32,527 bases of DNA, from contig JABDEK010000046.1 in NCBI GenBank assembly GCA_013287135.1, positions 1 through 32,527 of the forward strand, given 5' to 3'. The stretch is from Acidobacteriota bacterium. Lineage in GTDB: Bacteria; Acidobacteriota; Terriglobia; Acidiferrales; UBA7541. This document shows positions 8,932-16,868 of the stretch, piece after piece. Position 1 is the first letter of the stretch; each line of letters opens with the position of its first letter. A program made the translations under genes and the position numbers. The notes below the pieces were generated by a model. It was not told where the DNA came from and searched no databases. It worked only from the letters and a program-made list of their open reading frames with translations.

Positions 8932-11043
8932 TCACCAATCCCGTTCTATGCCTCGAACGATGTCTTTTCCGCCTTTAACTTCCTTTGCGCTCTCCAAGAT
9001 TTGTTGCCTCAGATCGGTAGCGCTGTCCCGAGGATAGTAGTTCTTTATCCGTCTCAACCCGCTGGACGGCCAGCGATGACGTATGAACGCCGCGACCAAC
9101 CCTCGATTTAGACGCTCACATTTGTCCCAGTTATTCCACCAAGACAGTTCTGGAACAAATGGCTCCGCGATGCTCCACGCTTCATCGCTCAACCTTTCCT
9201 CCCACGCGGCTTGATGCACTCGCTGATACGATTCAGCGACGAGATCGAGAGGTGCGGGAGGTGCGTCACAGAACGCCAGTGCTAACAGGAACGTCGCTAG
9301 ATAGTCTTTCTCAGCATCACTCGCTGTGCCTTGAACATTGCGAAATGTGCCAAGCCAAACCTCGGAATCCCGTCTCGAAATCCTACTCGCGTACGGCGCG
9401 ACTACATGCGCGACCGCTACGCGAGAAGCCGATGAAGTAGCGGACCTTTGTTGAATCCAATCCATCACAAGGTCTGGTTGATTGTCGAGAGCGTCGCGGC
9501 ACGTTCGCGACATTCGTCCGTCATGGGCTTCAACCCAATCGAGAACGGAGAAAACGGCATCTCTGCCCCACAGAGTGACAGACCGACGAAGGAATGCCTC
9601 CGAATCACTGTCAAGCAGCGCACCAATCATCCCTTGAATGTCCGCCGAGTTTGGTTCGTTTCGGCCTGCAACAGCCTCAAACAGTTCGCGTTTGCGATCA
9701 CCACCCAGTTTCCATAGTTCGGGAGAACGAGCCAAGTCTGGCCTCGCTCGAAAGAGGCCGGGAAGAAATTTTGGATGCTCTTGCGTGATCTCCCGGGCTG
9801 TATCTGTATCCATATGGATTATCAATGCCGAAAGAATCTCTTCCCCAAAATCGTTTACCGAGGTCCCGAAGAGTCGTCTCAAGAGCGAACGGGCCTCGTC
9901 TGGTCTGTTTGCGCAGAGGCTAGTTACGCGGCAATCAATAGAAAGCGTCTCGGGATCAAAAATCTCAGTGTCCGACGTCGTAGCTAGTGCAAATAAGATG
10001 TCTTGGTCTCGGAAGCTTTCGCCAACAAAGTTGACTTGGTTGGCTCCGAACAACAGTTGTTTCAAGCGCGTGGCTTCGTCTGGTTTGGGAAACGACTCTG
10101 CCACAGCACGGATGACGGAATCAACGCCTTGGGAGGTCTTCACTGCGTCGTATATTCTGGCAAAGTGCGAAACGTCCCCGCGACCTGAGCCTTCATCCAC
10201 GGACGCCCACAAGAAGGACCGAAAGGAAGCGCCATTCGGAAGAATTGCGTCCTCTATCGCGGCATCTAAAGCAGGCGAGGGTAGGTTATTCTGCGAATAC
10301 ACGAGTATCGGCTCAATTCGTGAAAGCTGGGTTGTTGCTTCCCGAGCAACGTCTCTGGCGGCGGTCGGCGGTGAGCATTGAATGTCGAACGCGCGTCCAT
10401 CAAGATTTCTTGAGGAAAGCGAACCAGTGCAAAACAGAAATCGCTGCCGCAGACGCGGCCATTGTTGCGACCAAAGAGCAAAAATCGCGCCGGAAAACTC
10501 ATCGGAATCTCGGGCAACTAACACCACAGGTTCAAGGTGCCCAGCCCCGTAGTAAGCGGAGAAAATCGTCCCTAGCTGACCTTTCAGAAGTGGTCTAATG
10601 TCTTCCCCAAACGGACCAATCTGCTCGCAGTTCGGCTCGAAAGAGATCGTCTCAGCATAATCGCTCTTGGCAAAGTGCTTTACAGGCCGCCTGAACAACT
10701 TCACGAGCGACGACAATGAGGAGATCGTCGCGAGCACGTCCACAGAGAGCGCAATCGTATGTGTCCAGACGCAACCGGGTCGACGCATCTCTCCGGCATA
10801 CCAAGTCATCGCGAGCGCATACGCATTTATCGCGTCCAGTGGATACCCAGTGATGTATTGATCGAATCCTTCGACTACGCTGCTCCCTGACAAATCGCTC
10901 ATTCGTAACATCAACCGGGCTACGTCGGTCGGGAGTTTTAGCGAGCCCGCAATCAGCCGATGGCCGTCCGAGTAGCCGTGCAGGAATTGATGAATCACGG
11001 TGGTGCGCAAATCAGCCGCTTGCGATGTCAACGCGTCAGCCAT
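8932..11043 (-). CDS. GTPase-associated protein 1 (GAP1) of a double-GTPase conflict system
   Basis: 703 residues, ATG start, overlapping the preceding GTPase half-gene by 16 bp. Residues about 17-145 carry the signature of the GAP1 N-terminal domain (N1 type): HGYSDGHRLIAGSLKLP, LMLRMSDLSG, YITGYPL, then YALAMTWYAGEMRRPGCVWTH and KLFRRP. The rest (about 150-700) is a largely helical, low-motif region consistent with GAP1 middle and C-terminal domains. Family knowledge: GAP1 proteins occur with DO-GTPase1, DO-GTPase2 and GASH proteins in predicted NTP-dependent immunity systems defined by Aravind and colleagues; their molecular role is not established. Here all expected partners are adjacent and translationally coupled. 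Length is in the usual range and no truncation is seen. Confidence 0.85.
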   Translation of the reverse strand: MADALTSQAADLRTTVIHQFLHGYSDGHRLIAGSLKLPTDVARLMLRMSDLSGSSVVEGFDQYITGYPLDAINAYALAMTWYAGEMRRPGCVWTHTIALSVDVLATISSLSSLVKLFRRPVKHFAKSDYAETISFEPNCEQIGPFGEDIRPLLKGQLGTIFSAYYGAGHLEPVVLVARDSDEFSGAIFALWSQQWPRLRQRFLFCTGSLSSRNLDGRAFDIQCSPPTAARDVAREATTQLSRIEPILVYSQNNLPSPALDAAIEDAILPNGASFRSFLWASVDEGSGRGDVSHFARIYDAVKTSQGVDSVIRAVAESFPKPDEATRLKQLLFGANQVNFVGESFRDQDILFALATTSDTEIFDPETLSIDCRVTSLCANRPDEARSLLRRLFGTSVNDFGEEILSALIIHMDTDTAREITQEHPKFLPGLFRARPDLARSPELWKLGGDRKRELFEAVAGRNEPNSADIQGMIGALLDSDSEAFLRRSVTLWGRDAVFSVLDWVEAHDGRMSRTCRDALDNQPDLVMDWIQQRSATSSASRVAVAHVVAPYASRISRRDSEVWLGTFRNVQGTASDAEKDYLATFLLALAFCDAPPAPLDLVAESYQRVHQAAWEERLSDEAWSIAEPFVPELSWWNNWDKCERLNRGLVAAFIRHRWPSSGLRRIKNYYPRDSATDLRQQILESAKEVKGGKDIVRGIERDW

Positions 11044-11378
11044 GTCAGCGGTTCGGTCAAGTCGTGTTCGTTCTTTACGTCACTGCCGGTTACTAAGATT
11101 CGCTCGGACGGCAACATGCTTGTGAGTTTACCTACATCTCTGTAGTCGCCGCCTTGCGCACTCACGCCGTAAATGCTGTAGTCAAACAACCTCCGGTTGC
11201 TTTCTAGGAATTGCGCCAACAATGGCAGTTCCATTTCGATCCAATTCGCTGGCGTGATGTTTTCTTCTATGAGGGAATCCCACGCTGAGACCATCAGAGC
11301 AATGCGAAACGGAGGATTGAAGTAGGGTCGGCCAGCAATAAACTGCAAAAGCTCGACGATCTGCACTTGTGTAGGCAT
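11028..11378 (-). CDS. C-terminal half of split DO-GTPase1-like GTPase (G4/G5 motifs)
   Basis: 116 residues beginning TQVQIVELLQFI and containing SAWD (residues 31-34), which sits where the G4 base-recognition motif is expected, and GVSAQGGD (71-78), the G5 SA-type motif, then DLTEPLTWL near the end. These are features of the C-terminal half of DO-GTPase1 proteins. The frame differs from the preceding half and continues open upstream of the ATG to a TAG at 11406-11408, reading SWDPEK, which looks like genuine coding sequence. The two halves therefore look like one ancestral gene. The product could be made by re-initiation at this ATG, 20 bases after the upstream stop, or by frameshifting, or not at all. 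It overlaps GAP1 by 16 bp. Confidence 0.75.
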   Translation of the reverse strand: MPTQVQIVELLQFIAGRPYFNPPFRIALMVSAWDSLIEENITPANWIEMELPLLAQFLESNRRLFDYSIYGVSAQGGDYRDVGKLTSMLPSERILVTGSDVKNEHDLTEPLTWLTR

Positions 11379-11398
11379 CTTTTCAGGGTCCCACGAGA

Positions 11399-11878
11399 CT
11401 AACTGCTATTTTCGTCGTCTCCATTGGGAACTATTCCGGTTTCTTCGATCAGCGGCTTAGCAATGTTGATCCGCGACGGTTTGCGATAGTCCACTGAACT
11501 CACAAACACCATTGCGCCCGAGGAACGTCGAAGAAATTCGTCATAGCTTGCCGTGAATTGTCGCCCCACTAACTGCGCGACAAAGGTTTCTCCTGAAAGA
11601 TCAGGCACCGTCAGCACGAGGTTCTGCTTCGTCGCGGTATCACTCAGAGACATTGAGACGGTCAGCTCAGTATTCGGGTTCGTCCGGGGCAGAGGTTCGA
11701 ACTCGGCCCACAAATCCGCTATCAGATTCAGGTATTTCATGTCGCCCCTGAAGTCCCTTAGCTCAAGGCGATGTTCTACTTGCTTGTGCTGAACGAGATA
11801 CCACAGCGCGGCGAGGAAACTGGTCTTTCCGGCTCCCGGCAGGCCGATAATTACGAGTTGGGTTGAAGTCTCGGTCAT
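11399..11878 (-). CDS. N-terminal half of split DO-GTPase1-like GTPase (G1/G3 motifs)
   Basis: 159 residues with a P-loop GLPGAGKTS at residues 12-20 and a G3/Walker B segment VPDLSGETF at 91-99; the DxxGE form is typical of the double-GTPase families. The homologous family is about 270-290 residues, so this frame covers only the first half and ends with VPNGDDENSS after a premature TAG. The missing G4/G5 half lies immediately downstream in the -1 frame. The start ATG overlaps the stop of the DO-GTPase2-like gene (TAATG), so the two GTPases are translationally coupled. Alone this fragment should bind phosphates but lacks the guanine-specificity motif. Confidence 0.8.
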   Translation of the reverse strand: MTETSTQLVIIGLPGAGKTSFLAALWYLVQHKQVEHRLELRDFRGDMKYLNLIADLWAEFEPLPRTNPNTELTVSMSLSDTATKQNLVLTVPDLSGETFVAQLVGRQFTASYDEFLRRSSGAMVFVSSVDYRKPSRINIAKPLIEETGIVPNGDDENSS

Positions 11879-12849
11879 TAAGAGCCCCGGACAGCGTTGA
11901 AATGCCGATCTAGGAATTTCTCGCTTTCACGGTCGCCAGTTCCCTCGGGCACCAATTTCATTTCTCGATGCCCGGGAGAAGTTACGACCCAGTTCTTGAG
12001 TAGTTCTGGGATGCCGTGACCAAGTTTTAGGTCGCCCCTGTCAGGGCGTGCAGCAACTTCCGTGAATGAGAGCTTACCTACACGCGAAGCAAACTGGTCT
12101 TGAAATTCTTTCATTGCCTTTTGTAAAAAAGACTTGTGCTCGGCGTCGTTGGATGCGGCGATCCAATCGTACTTCGCCCAGAGAACATTCACGAAACACG
12201 AGCTGCTGAGCATCTCGCTGTCCAAGCACTGACGAAGGATTCCCATCGCCTCGTGTATTACCTTATTGCGCTTCTTGAGATCAACGATCTTCTCGCAGTC
12301 AAGCACAAGCAGGAAGTGATCCGCCGTTCGTAAGAATGTCAGTTCTTGGCACTCAGGAATAGAATTACGCGCATCCTCGAATGTTTCACCGGATATGTCT
12401 GTGAAGAGCAAGTCTACCGGATCGAGATTCAAATCTACTTCTGAGACCCGCACATGCAGGTAGCGTGCATCAGTGAGTTGTGTGTGGCCGGTTTCCTGTG
12501 CTGCACGCTCGGACGCCGTTCGGGAGGGATGACACCGTTCTTCAAATGCGGGCAGTGTCATCGATCCTGAAAAAGAATCTGCGTCAATCTTGCCTTCCTG
12601 AAATAGGTCGTTGACGGTGTTGAGCAACGTCGTCTTACCTGATGCCACAGGTCCTGCCAGAACAATCATGCGAACTGGTCTAGCGACTTGGAGCTTGGTA
12701 GCAGCAACAGTGTCTAATTCTTTTCCACGAGGTAGGTCGATCATTTCCTCAACAGGCGGAGCTTGTGTCGTAAGGGGGTCGGTCGCGAGCGGCGCGGGGC
12801 TAGTGGGATTGACGGGAGTGCTGGGTAATCCGGGCGGAACTGCGCTCAT
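11878..12849 (-). CDS. DO-GTPase2-like GTPase
   Basis: 323 residues: a Pro/Thr-rich unstructured N-terminus (1-55), a P-loop GPVASGKTT at 66-74, a G3 motif FTDISGETF at 148-156, hydrophobic strand FLLVLD at 178-183, and a G4-like AKYD at 224-227. This is the second member of the double-GTPase pair; in the family the two paralogous GTPases are thought to work together as a regulated switch. The gene begins within the last codons of the GASH-like gene (ATGA overlap) and ends in TAATG with the next GTPase, indicating strict co-expression. All G motifs look intact, in contrast to the split partner. The identity as DO-GTPase2 rests on motif style plus neighbours. Confidence 0.83.
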   Translation of the reverse strand: MSAVPPGLPSTPVNPTSPAPLATDPLTTQAPPVEEMIDLPRGKELDTVAATKLQVARPVRMIVLAGPVASGKTTLLNTVNDLFQEGKIDADSFSGSMTLPAFEERCHPSRTASERAAQETGHTQLTDARYLHVRVSEVDLNLDPVDLLFTDISGETFEDARNSIPECQELTFLRTADHFLLVLDCEKIVDLKKRNKVIHEAMGILRQCLDSEMLSSSCFVNVLWAKYDWIAASNDAEHKSFLQKAMKEFQDQFASRVGKLSFTEVAARPDRGDLKLGHGIPELLKNWVVTSPGHREMKLVPEGTGDRESEKFLDRHFNAVRGS

Positions 12850-13862
12850 TGCTTCACCGCCGCAAAGGAGCGGGCAGCAAGATGCTCCAGGAAAATCTGG
12901 TATGCGAGCTTGCTGGGCTCAGGCTTAGCGGTAGCCGCAATTCGAGTCGAGGACTTGAAAATCGAACGCCAACCATCGCTATTCCCCGCTTCAATGGAGT
13001 ATTTGACGGCCTCACTGATTGGCAAAATGCCCTTCAATTCATTCGGAAGAGGCTTCCCGTAGTTCCTCTCCCGCCAATCTTTCGGGGTCTTGTTGACGAC
13101 ATCCGCGATGGAAACTGATGATCTCACTGAATCTCTCCCCGACCGAATCGCCCGGTCGAGGAATGCTCTTGCTGCGACCGGCCCCGGAATGATTTTTGTC
13201 AAATCGGCGAGTTCCTTGGCAGAGATCATGCAGACTTCCTCAAGCGACATGTTGTCCCAACGCATATCCAAATCCCTGCTGGTCTCTCCAAAGACCCACC
13301 AAAGCATGTCCGCTTCTTCGGTTACGATAGGGAATTGTAGTTGCAACTTCTCAAACTCCCGACCGAGTACATCGAAGGGCGAACCCTTCTCGGAAAGCGC
13401 GACCGAGAGTTTCGAGGCTACACCGCTGTCTTCGGGTTCGTCACGTTGGGCTGATCTCGTGCTTAGACGCTCGATTGCAAGTTCGGGGATTTCACGTACC
13501 GCCGGAGTTCCACGAAGATTTTGAGTCGATCCGCAAACTAGGCAAAGCGTAGCCAAATCCGAGAGGTCACGTTCGCTCCGCTCAATCGCGTCCACGAGGG
13601 TCGCCCCGGCCAAAACTATCAGCTCTCTATCGCTGCCGGACATACCGAAGTTCGGGTCCGCTTGGTTTATTGGTGTGCGGAATTTCTCTGCGAAGGACAC
13701 ATCGGATGGAGGGAGTTCGTAAAAGAGCTGTGCGAGCGCGGCCACCCCAGCGCCATCAACATCAAACGCACTAATCGCCTCACTGCGTTTTGCGAGAGGT
13801 ATAGTCTCTGTCGCGATTCCGGCGGAGCGATACCAGACGCTTAAGTAGTTTTGCATGTTCAC
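12846..13862 (-). CDS. GASH-like helical protein (GTPase-associated system)
   Basis: 338 residues, predicted mostly helical, with a central DMLWWVFGETSRDLD and a later LADLTKIIPGPVAARAFLDRAI segment, and TPKDWRERNY near the C-terminal third. These features and the slot directly before DO-GTPase2 match the GTPase-associated system helical (GASH) proteins. No catalytic motif is visible; a scaffold or adaptor that links GTPases to effectors is the family-level suggestion. The ATG start lies 12 bp after the GNAT gene stop, and the stop overlaps the DO-GTPase2 start by four bases. Identification is moderate because the family is divergent. Confidence 0.7.
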   Translation of the reverse strand: MNMQNYLSVWYRSAGIATETIPLAKRSEAISAFDVDGAGVAALAQLFYELPPSDVSFAEKFRTPINQADPNFGMSGSDRELIVLAGATLVDAIERSERDLSDLATLCLVCGSTQNLRGTPAVREIPELAIERLSTRSAQRDEPEDSGVASKLSVALSEKGSPFDVLGREFEKLQLQFPIVTEEADMLWWVFGETSRDLDMRWDNMSLEEVCMISAKELADLTKIIPGPVAARAFLDRAIRSGRDSVRSSVSIADVVNKTPKDWRERNYGKPLPNELKGILPISEAVKYSIEAGNSDGWRSIFKSSTRIAATAKPEPSKLAYQIFLEHLAARSFAAVKQ

Positions 13863-13874
13863 ATCCTCGCCCTA

Positions 13875-14822
13875 CTACGGTCGAAATGGATTTTCCTTTG
13901 GTCGACCCTGTGGGTGTTTTGTCTCCACTTCTTCCCACAAGTCTCCTAGCTTTTCAGCAGCAGTCGCTTGTCGAAAAAGCTCACGAAACAAAACATCGTC
14001 GCTAACGTCAGGTGCTCCCTCTTTGAGCACACCAAACTTCCGTGCGATCTGTCGTTGAAACTGTGTTGGCAGCTCCACGAAATGATATGCCAATGTGCGT
14101 GATGGACTCACGACGATGGAACGCCTTCCAATTAAGGGTGGGTTCTCCGCTTCGGCTTTGTACAGCTCTTCTATAGTTTCGCTTTTCATCTTATCCGTAT
14201 CACCTTCAGCGCGCCAGAGTAAGTCGCTCTTGACGCACTCCAAATAGTTGAGCGGAGGAACCAAAATGAGGTCCTCGACTGTTTCTAAATAAAACATCTT
14301 TTTATAATATTTGCGAGAACCGTGTGTCGCCTCTCCCCATATCCGACCGCACGTGAGACGTCGAGCCATATCGCTGATAAACCAAAGCAGAGCTGAGCCT
14401 GCGCCCGACACTAAATGCGGGTATTTGTCCGGGGGCTCAGCAATGAATGGATGAACAGCCAAGTAGTCAAGGATAATGCTGTTACACCACGAGCGACGAA
14501 AATGGCAGATTCCGATGACACCCGAGTCAGGAAACCAATCGCATTTCAACAACACGAAGCCAGCGACCTCAACGTGCTCATCAGCCTTGATGTGGTTCGC
14601 GAAATCTCCAAGGCTTTTGACGTAGATTTGTTCTAGCTTGGAATGGGCCAGAAAACTATCGATGGCGAGCTGCGCCATGTCCACCGCATCTCGGCGCTTA
14701 ACATTGGTGTCCGCACCCAGTTTGTCGTCCCATTCGTTAATAAACGTGAGGTCGTCAAGTCCCGCAAAAACAACCGTAGCTCGACGCGGTTCGCGGTTCA
14801 ATCTGACAGTAAAGTCGGTCAT
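13875..14822 (-). CDS. GNAT-fold acetyltransferase-like protein with C-terminal helical tail
   Basis: 315 residues. Residues about 88-180 show the GNAT pattern: strand GVIGICHF (101-108), strand IILDYLAVHP (116-125), the GAGSALLW turn-helix (140-147) where acetyl-CoA pyrophosphate is bound in this fold (usual R/Q-x-x-G-x-G/A), then GRIWGEATHGSRKYYKKMF (159-177), the typical beta5-helix hairpin. Residues 240-305 form a separate helical region (LPTQFQRQIARKFG, LFRELFRQAT, LGDLWEEVETKH) that resembles the small adaptor-type domains of conflict systems. The classical Q/R-x-x-G-x-G/A loop is only partly conserved (SGAGSA). It lies between the M41-like peptidase (54 bp) and the GASH-like gene (12 bp). 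It could modify a protein or be an inactive GNAT used for binding. Confidence 0.75.
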   Translation of the reverse strand: MTDFTVRLNREPRRATVVFAGLDDLTFINEWDDKLGADTNVKRRDAVDMAQLAIDSFLAHSKLEQIYVKSLGDFANHIKADEHVEVAGFVLLKCDWFPDSGVIGICHFRRSWCNSIILDYLAVHPFIAEPPDKYPHLVSGAGSALLWFISDMARRLTCGRIWGEATHGSRKYYKKMFYLETVEDLILVPPLNYLECVKSDLLWRAEGDTDKMKSETIEELYKAEAENPPLIGRRSIVVSPSRTLAYHFVELPTQFQRQIARKFGVLKEGAPDVSDDVLFRELFRQATAAEKLGDLWEEVETKHPQGRPKENPFRP

Positions 14823-14876
14823 GCGATTTCGAGAACGCGAAATGGGGTGCGCATCGGTCCAGCCACGATAGCATTA

Positions 14877-15590
14877 TTACCTTCGCAGTAACAAGCCCGC
14901 ACTGAAGCGTGAACCGCCTCGTTCTCGCGCTTTACCGACGCCGTATCTTTTGATTCCCCACTCAATGCAGAAGTCGTTGCGGAAAATCAGTAGAGCATAC
15001 CCCCTCGCAGCGTCCAAAATCTCTTGAACGACTTCGGGGTTACGCATCTCTTCCTCTAATTCGTATTCAGCGACCCAAATGAACCACTTAGCTTCCTCGT
15101 ATGGCATTTCCAGAAACTCACACGCGGACAAGATGTCTGGCTCTGGGTCTTCTTCCACGCCCGTGAGGATGGTTACCGCAAGCGGCCCAACAAGATGTCC
15201 CTTGATCGCGTCCATGATGTATTCGTACGTGTGCTCCAACTTCGATCTAACCCAGATAGCGCCGAAGGCAATGTTGAATCCCTCGTTGCGGTACTCAATG
15301 CGCGGTCCCGCCAGCGTGCACTCTCGTCCGGTCTTTGCCATGCGCCACAGATGAGCGCCCTCGTGAAGTGCGAGACGGAAGAGCCAACGCAGACTTGTCG
15401 AGTCGCGGCGAAGCAGCATCCGAAACTGCATGCGTAACTTCTCGAACTCGGCATCGCGCTTCTCTTCCGGCACACCTCTGGTGTCAATTTGCTGTTCCAA
15501 CGGCGGGCGTACAAAATTCTTCTGATTCTTGGCTTCCCACTTTTTGAACTCGATTCGAGACGAACGGCCCATCGTACTTTTTGAAGTCAT
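14877..15590 (-). CDS. M41-like HExxH metallopeptidase, first gene of the conflict operon
   Basis: 237 residues, ATG preceded by AAGGA four bases upstream. After a charged N-terminus comes LALHEGAHLWR with His76-Glu77-x-x-His80, a zinc HExxH motif. Downstream, GHLVGPLAVTILTG (131-144) and EPDILSA (150-156, Asp152) occupy the places of the G-x-AAE helix and the third zinc ligand Asp of the M41 (FtsH peptidase) fold. There is no AAA+ domain and no membrane segment, so this is a free-standing soluble version. Role by context: a processing or effector protease in the GTPase conflict system. The M41 relation is inferred from motif order; other HExxH families are possible. Confidence 0.72.
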   Translation of the reverse strand: MTSKSTMGRSSRIEFKKWEAKNQKNFVRPPLEQQIDTRGVPEEKRDAEFEKLRMQFRMLLRRDSTSLRWLFRLALHEGAHLWRMAKTGRECTLAGPRIEYRNEGFNIAFGAIWVRSKLEHTYEYIMDAIKGHLVGPLAVTILTGVEEDPEPDILSACEFLEMPYEEAKWFIWVAEYELEEEMRNPEVVQEILDAARGYALLIFRNDFCIEWGIKRYGVGKARERGGSRFSAGLLLRR

Positions 15591-15600
15591 GATGTCCTTG

Positions 15601-15644
15601 AAAAATAAAAGGGACCCGGCTCACTCGTGATGAAACCGAGTCCC
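15601..15644 (-). terminator. Rho-independent terminator upstream of the conflict operon
   Basis: On the minus strand a GGGACTCGG...CCGGGTCCC stem-loop is followed directly by TTTTATTTTT. It closes the collagen-like gene's transcript. The run of Ts ends only 10 bases before the first conflict-operon ATG, so the terminator occupies the leader of that operon. Confidence 0.8.
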
Positions 15645-15655
15645 TTCTCCCTGAA

Positions 15656-15680
15656 CCTCGACGCAGGTGAAACGTCGAGG
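15656..15680 (-). other. Perfect 8-bp stem-loop before the terminator
   Basis: CCTCGACG and CGTCGAGG are perfectly complementary around a 9-base loop, between the collagen-like gene stop and the terminator hairpin. It may protect the mRNA end or take part in alternative folding; no T-run follows it. Confidence 0.55.
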
Positions 15681-15688
15681 GAACTTTG

Positions 15689-16003
15689 TCACTTCTTAGC
15701 GTACGGCCCTGTGTAAGGCAGGGCGTCGCTGTCGAGCACGTGGTACTCGGTCAACAGCGTGACGACGATGGATTCGAGTGTGCCTTTGTCCGGCGTTACG
15801 CCGTCGCGACCGTCTCGCCCATCACGTCCGGGTGCTCCCGTCGGTCCTTGCGGGCCTCGTTCCCCTTGCTGACCGTATGGTCCCGCAGGGCCAATGGGAC
15901 CGCGTGGCCCGACCGACTGGATGCGGAGTCTGATCTCTGCTTTTTCAAGATCGGCAACTCGCTTTCTCAAATCTTCCAACTGCGCTTCTACGGCACTGCT
16001 CAT
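15689..16003 (-). CDS. Short coiled-coil plus collagen-like protein
   Basis: 104 residues. Residues 4-30 form a heptad-like helix (VEAQLEDLRKRVADLEKAEI), which can trimerise, followed by 13 uninterrupted Gly-x-y triplets (32-70) with Pro at many x positions and three GRD triplets, then a 34-residue non-repetitive tail. Strong SD (GAGGAG) before the ATG. Family knowledge: short collagen-like stretches with an N-terminal trimerising helix are common in phage and mobile-element fibre-type or structural proteins. No signal peptide, so it is probably cytoplasmic or part of a particle. It is the last gene before a terminator and likely belongs with the three unknown genes upstream. Confidence 0.8.
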   Translation of the reverse strand: MSSAVEAQLEDLRKRVADLEKAEIRLRIQSVGPRGPIGPAGPYGQQGERGPQGPTGAPGRDGRDGRDGVTPDKGTLESIVVTLLTEYHVLDSDALPYTGPYAKK

Positions 16004-16064
16004 AACTGCTCCTCTCCCGCGTTGCGGGATTTTCTGAAATTTCTTAGAAAAACAAACTGGGGTA

Positions 16065-16868
16065 TTACAGGCTTGCGCCCTTCCATCCTGTGCGCCAAGC
16101 CTGACGACCTTCCGCTCTGCGGCGTGAAAGATCGCGAAGTTGTGCGACGCTGGCGCGTCTCATCTGCGTTTCTGTCGCGGTCAACGGAAGTTCCGGCTCC
16201 CCGTTGTCAAGCAAGCGAATCGGTTCCGGTTGAATCGGGTCCGGGGCGACTGCCGGGGGCGCTTGTTTTGGTTTCCATCGAAGCGTTGCGCGGAGATTTG
16301 AGATCGCAGCGTCAACGCCAGCGCCGGACCAGTAGCCTCTAACGTTCACGTCGAGCCAATCTCTTACCGCTACGGCGTTCTCTGGCACTGGAAGAAGACC
16401 GCGCTCGTCCGCGTACCACTGCAAGCGGGCAAGCCCAGCTTCCTCATCCACCAATCGCTGGCGGTTCGCGGCCTCTTTCGTGTCGATGCGGAAGATTTCC
16501 GGTTCATCCGGCTTTAGCATTACCTCGCGCACAAATTTTGCGAGAAGAAGCCGCGCACCCGGTCTGAGTGCAGATAAGTCCACGAGGTGGACGCCATCGT
16601 CATTTATGTTTAGGAAGCCGCTAACGCGGCGGCATAAATTTTCATCGAAGTCCGTCAATTTCTTGAAGTCGATAGACAACACATCCTGCTTCGGGCTGTT
16701 GGCTTCGTGCCATTTTGCTAACTCTTCCACGGTTTCTGGCCATCGAGCCTTTAATGCGTCGAAGTTGACCTCGTGCACTCCCCAAACGTCCACATCGATA
16801 ATTTGGGCGAGACGAGTTGCCAACCCGAGGCGAGTTTCCTTCAATTTGGAAAGATTGATGAGGGGCAT
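16065..16868 (-). CDS. Unknown element-encoded protein
   Basis: 267 residues, soluble, mixed helical; ATG overlaps the stop of the preceding gene as TAATG. Visible features: repeated short beta/turn phrases ending in D-L/F (VNFDALKARWPE, LSIDFKKLTDFD, VHLVDLSALRPG), a Pro/Ala-rich linker (KQAPPAVAPDPIQPEPI, around 210-226) and a basic C-terminus with RRRAEGRQAWRTGWKG. No known family is recognised. Coupled translation and tight packing with its two upstream neighbours suggest one complex or process, possibly structural or DNA-packaging-like, but nothing in the sequence proves it. Confidence 0.7.
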   Translation of the reverse strand: MPLINLSKLKETRLGLATRLAQIIDVDVWGVHEVNFDALKARWPETVEELAKWHEANSPKQDVLSIDFKKLTDFDENLCRRVSGFLNINDDGVHLVDLSALRPGARLLLAKFVREVMLKPDEPEIFRIDTKEAANRQRLVDEEAGLARLQWYADERGLLPVPENAVAVRDWLDVNVRGYWSGAGVDAAISNLRATLRWKPKQAPPAVAPDPIQPEPIRLLDNGEPELPLTATETQMRRASVAQLRDLSRRRAEGRQAWRTGWKGASL

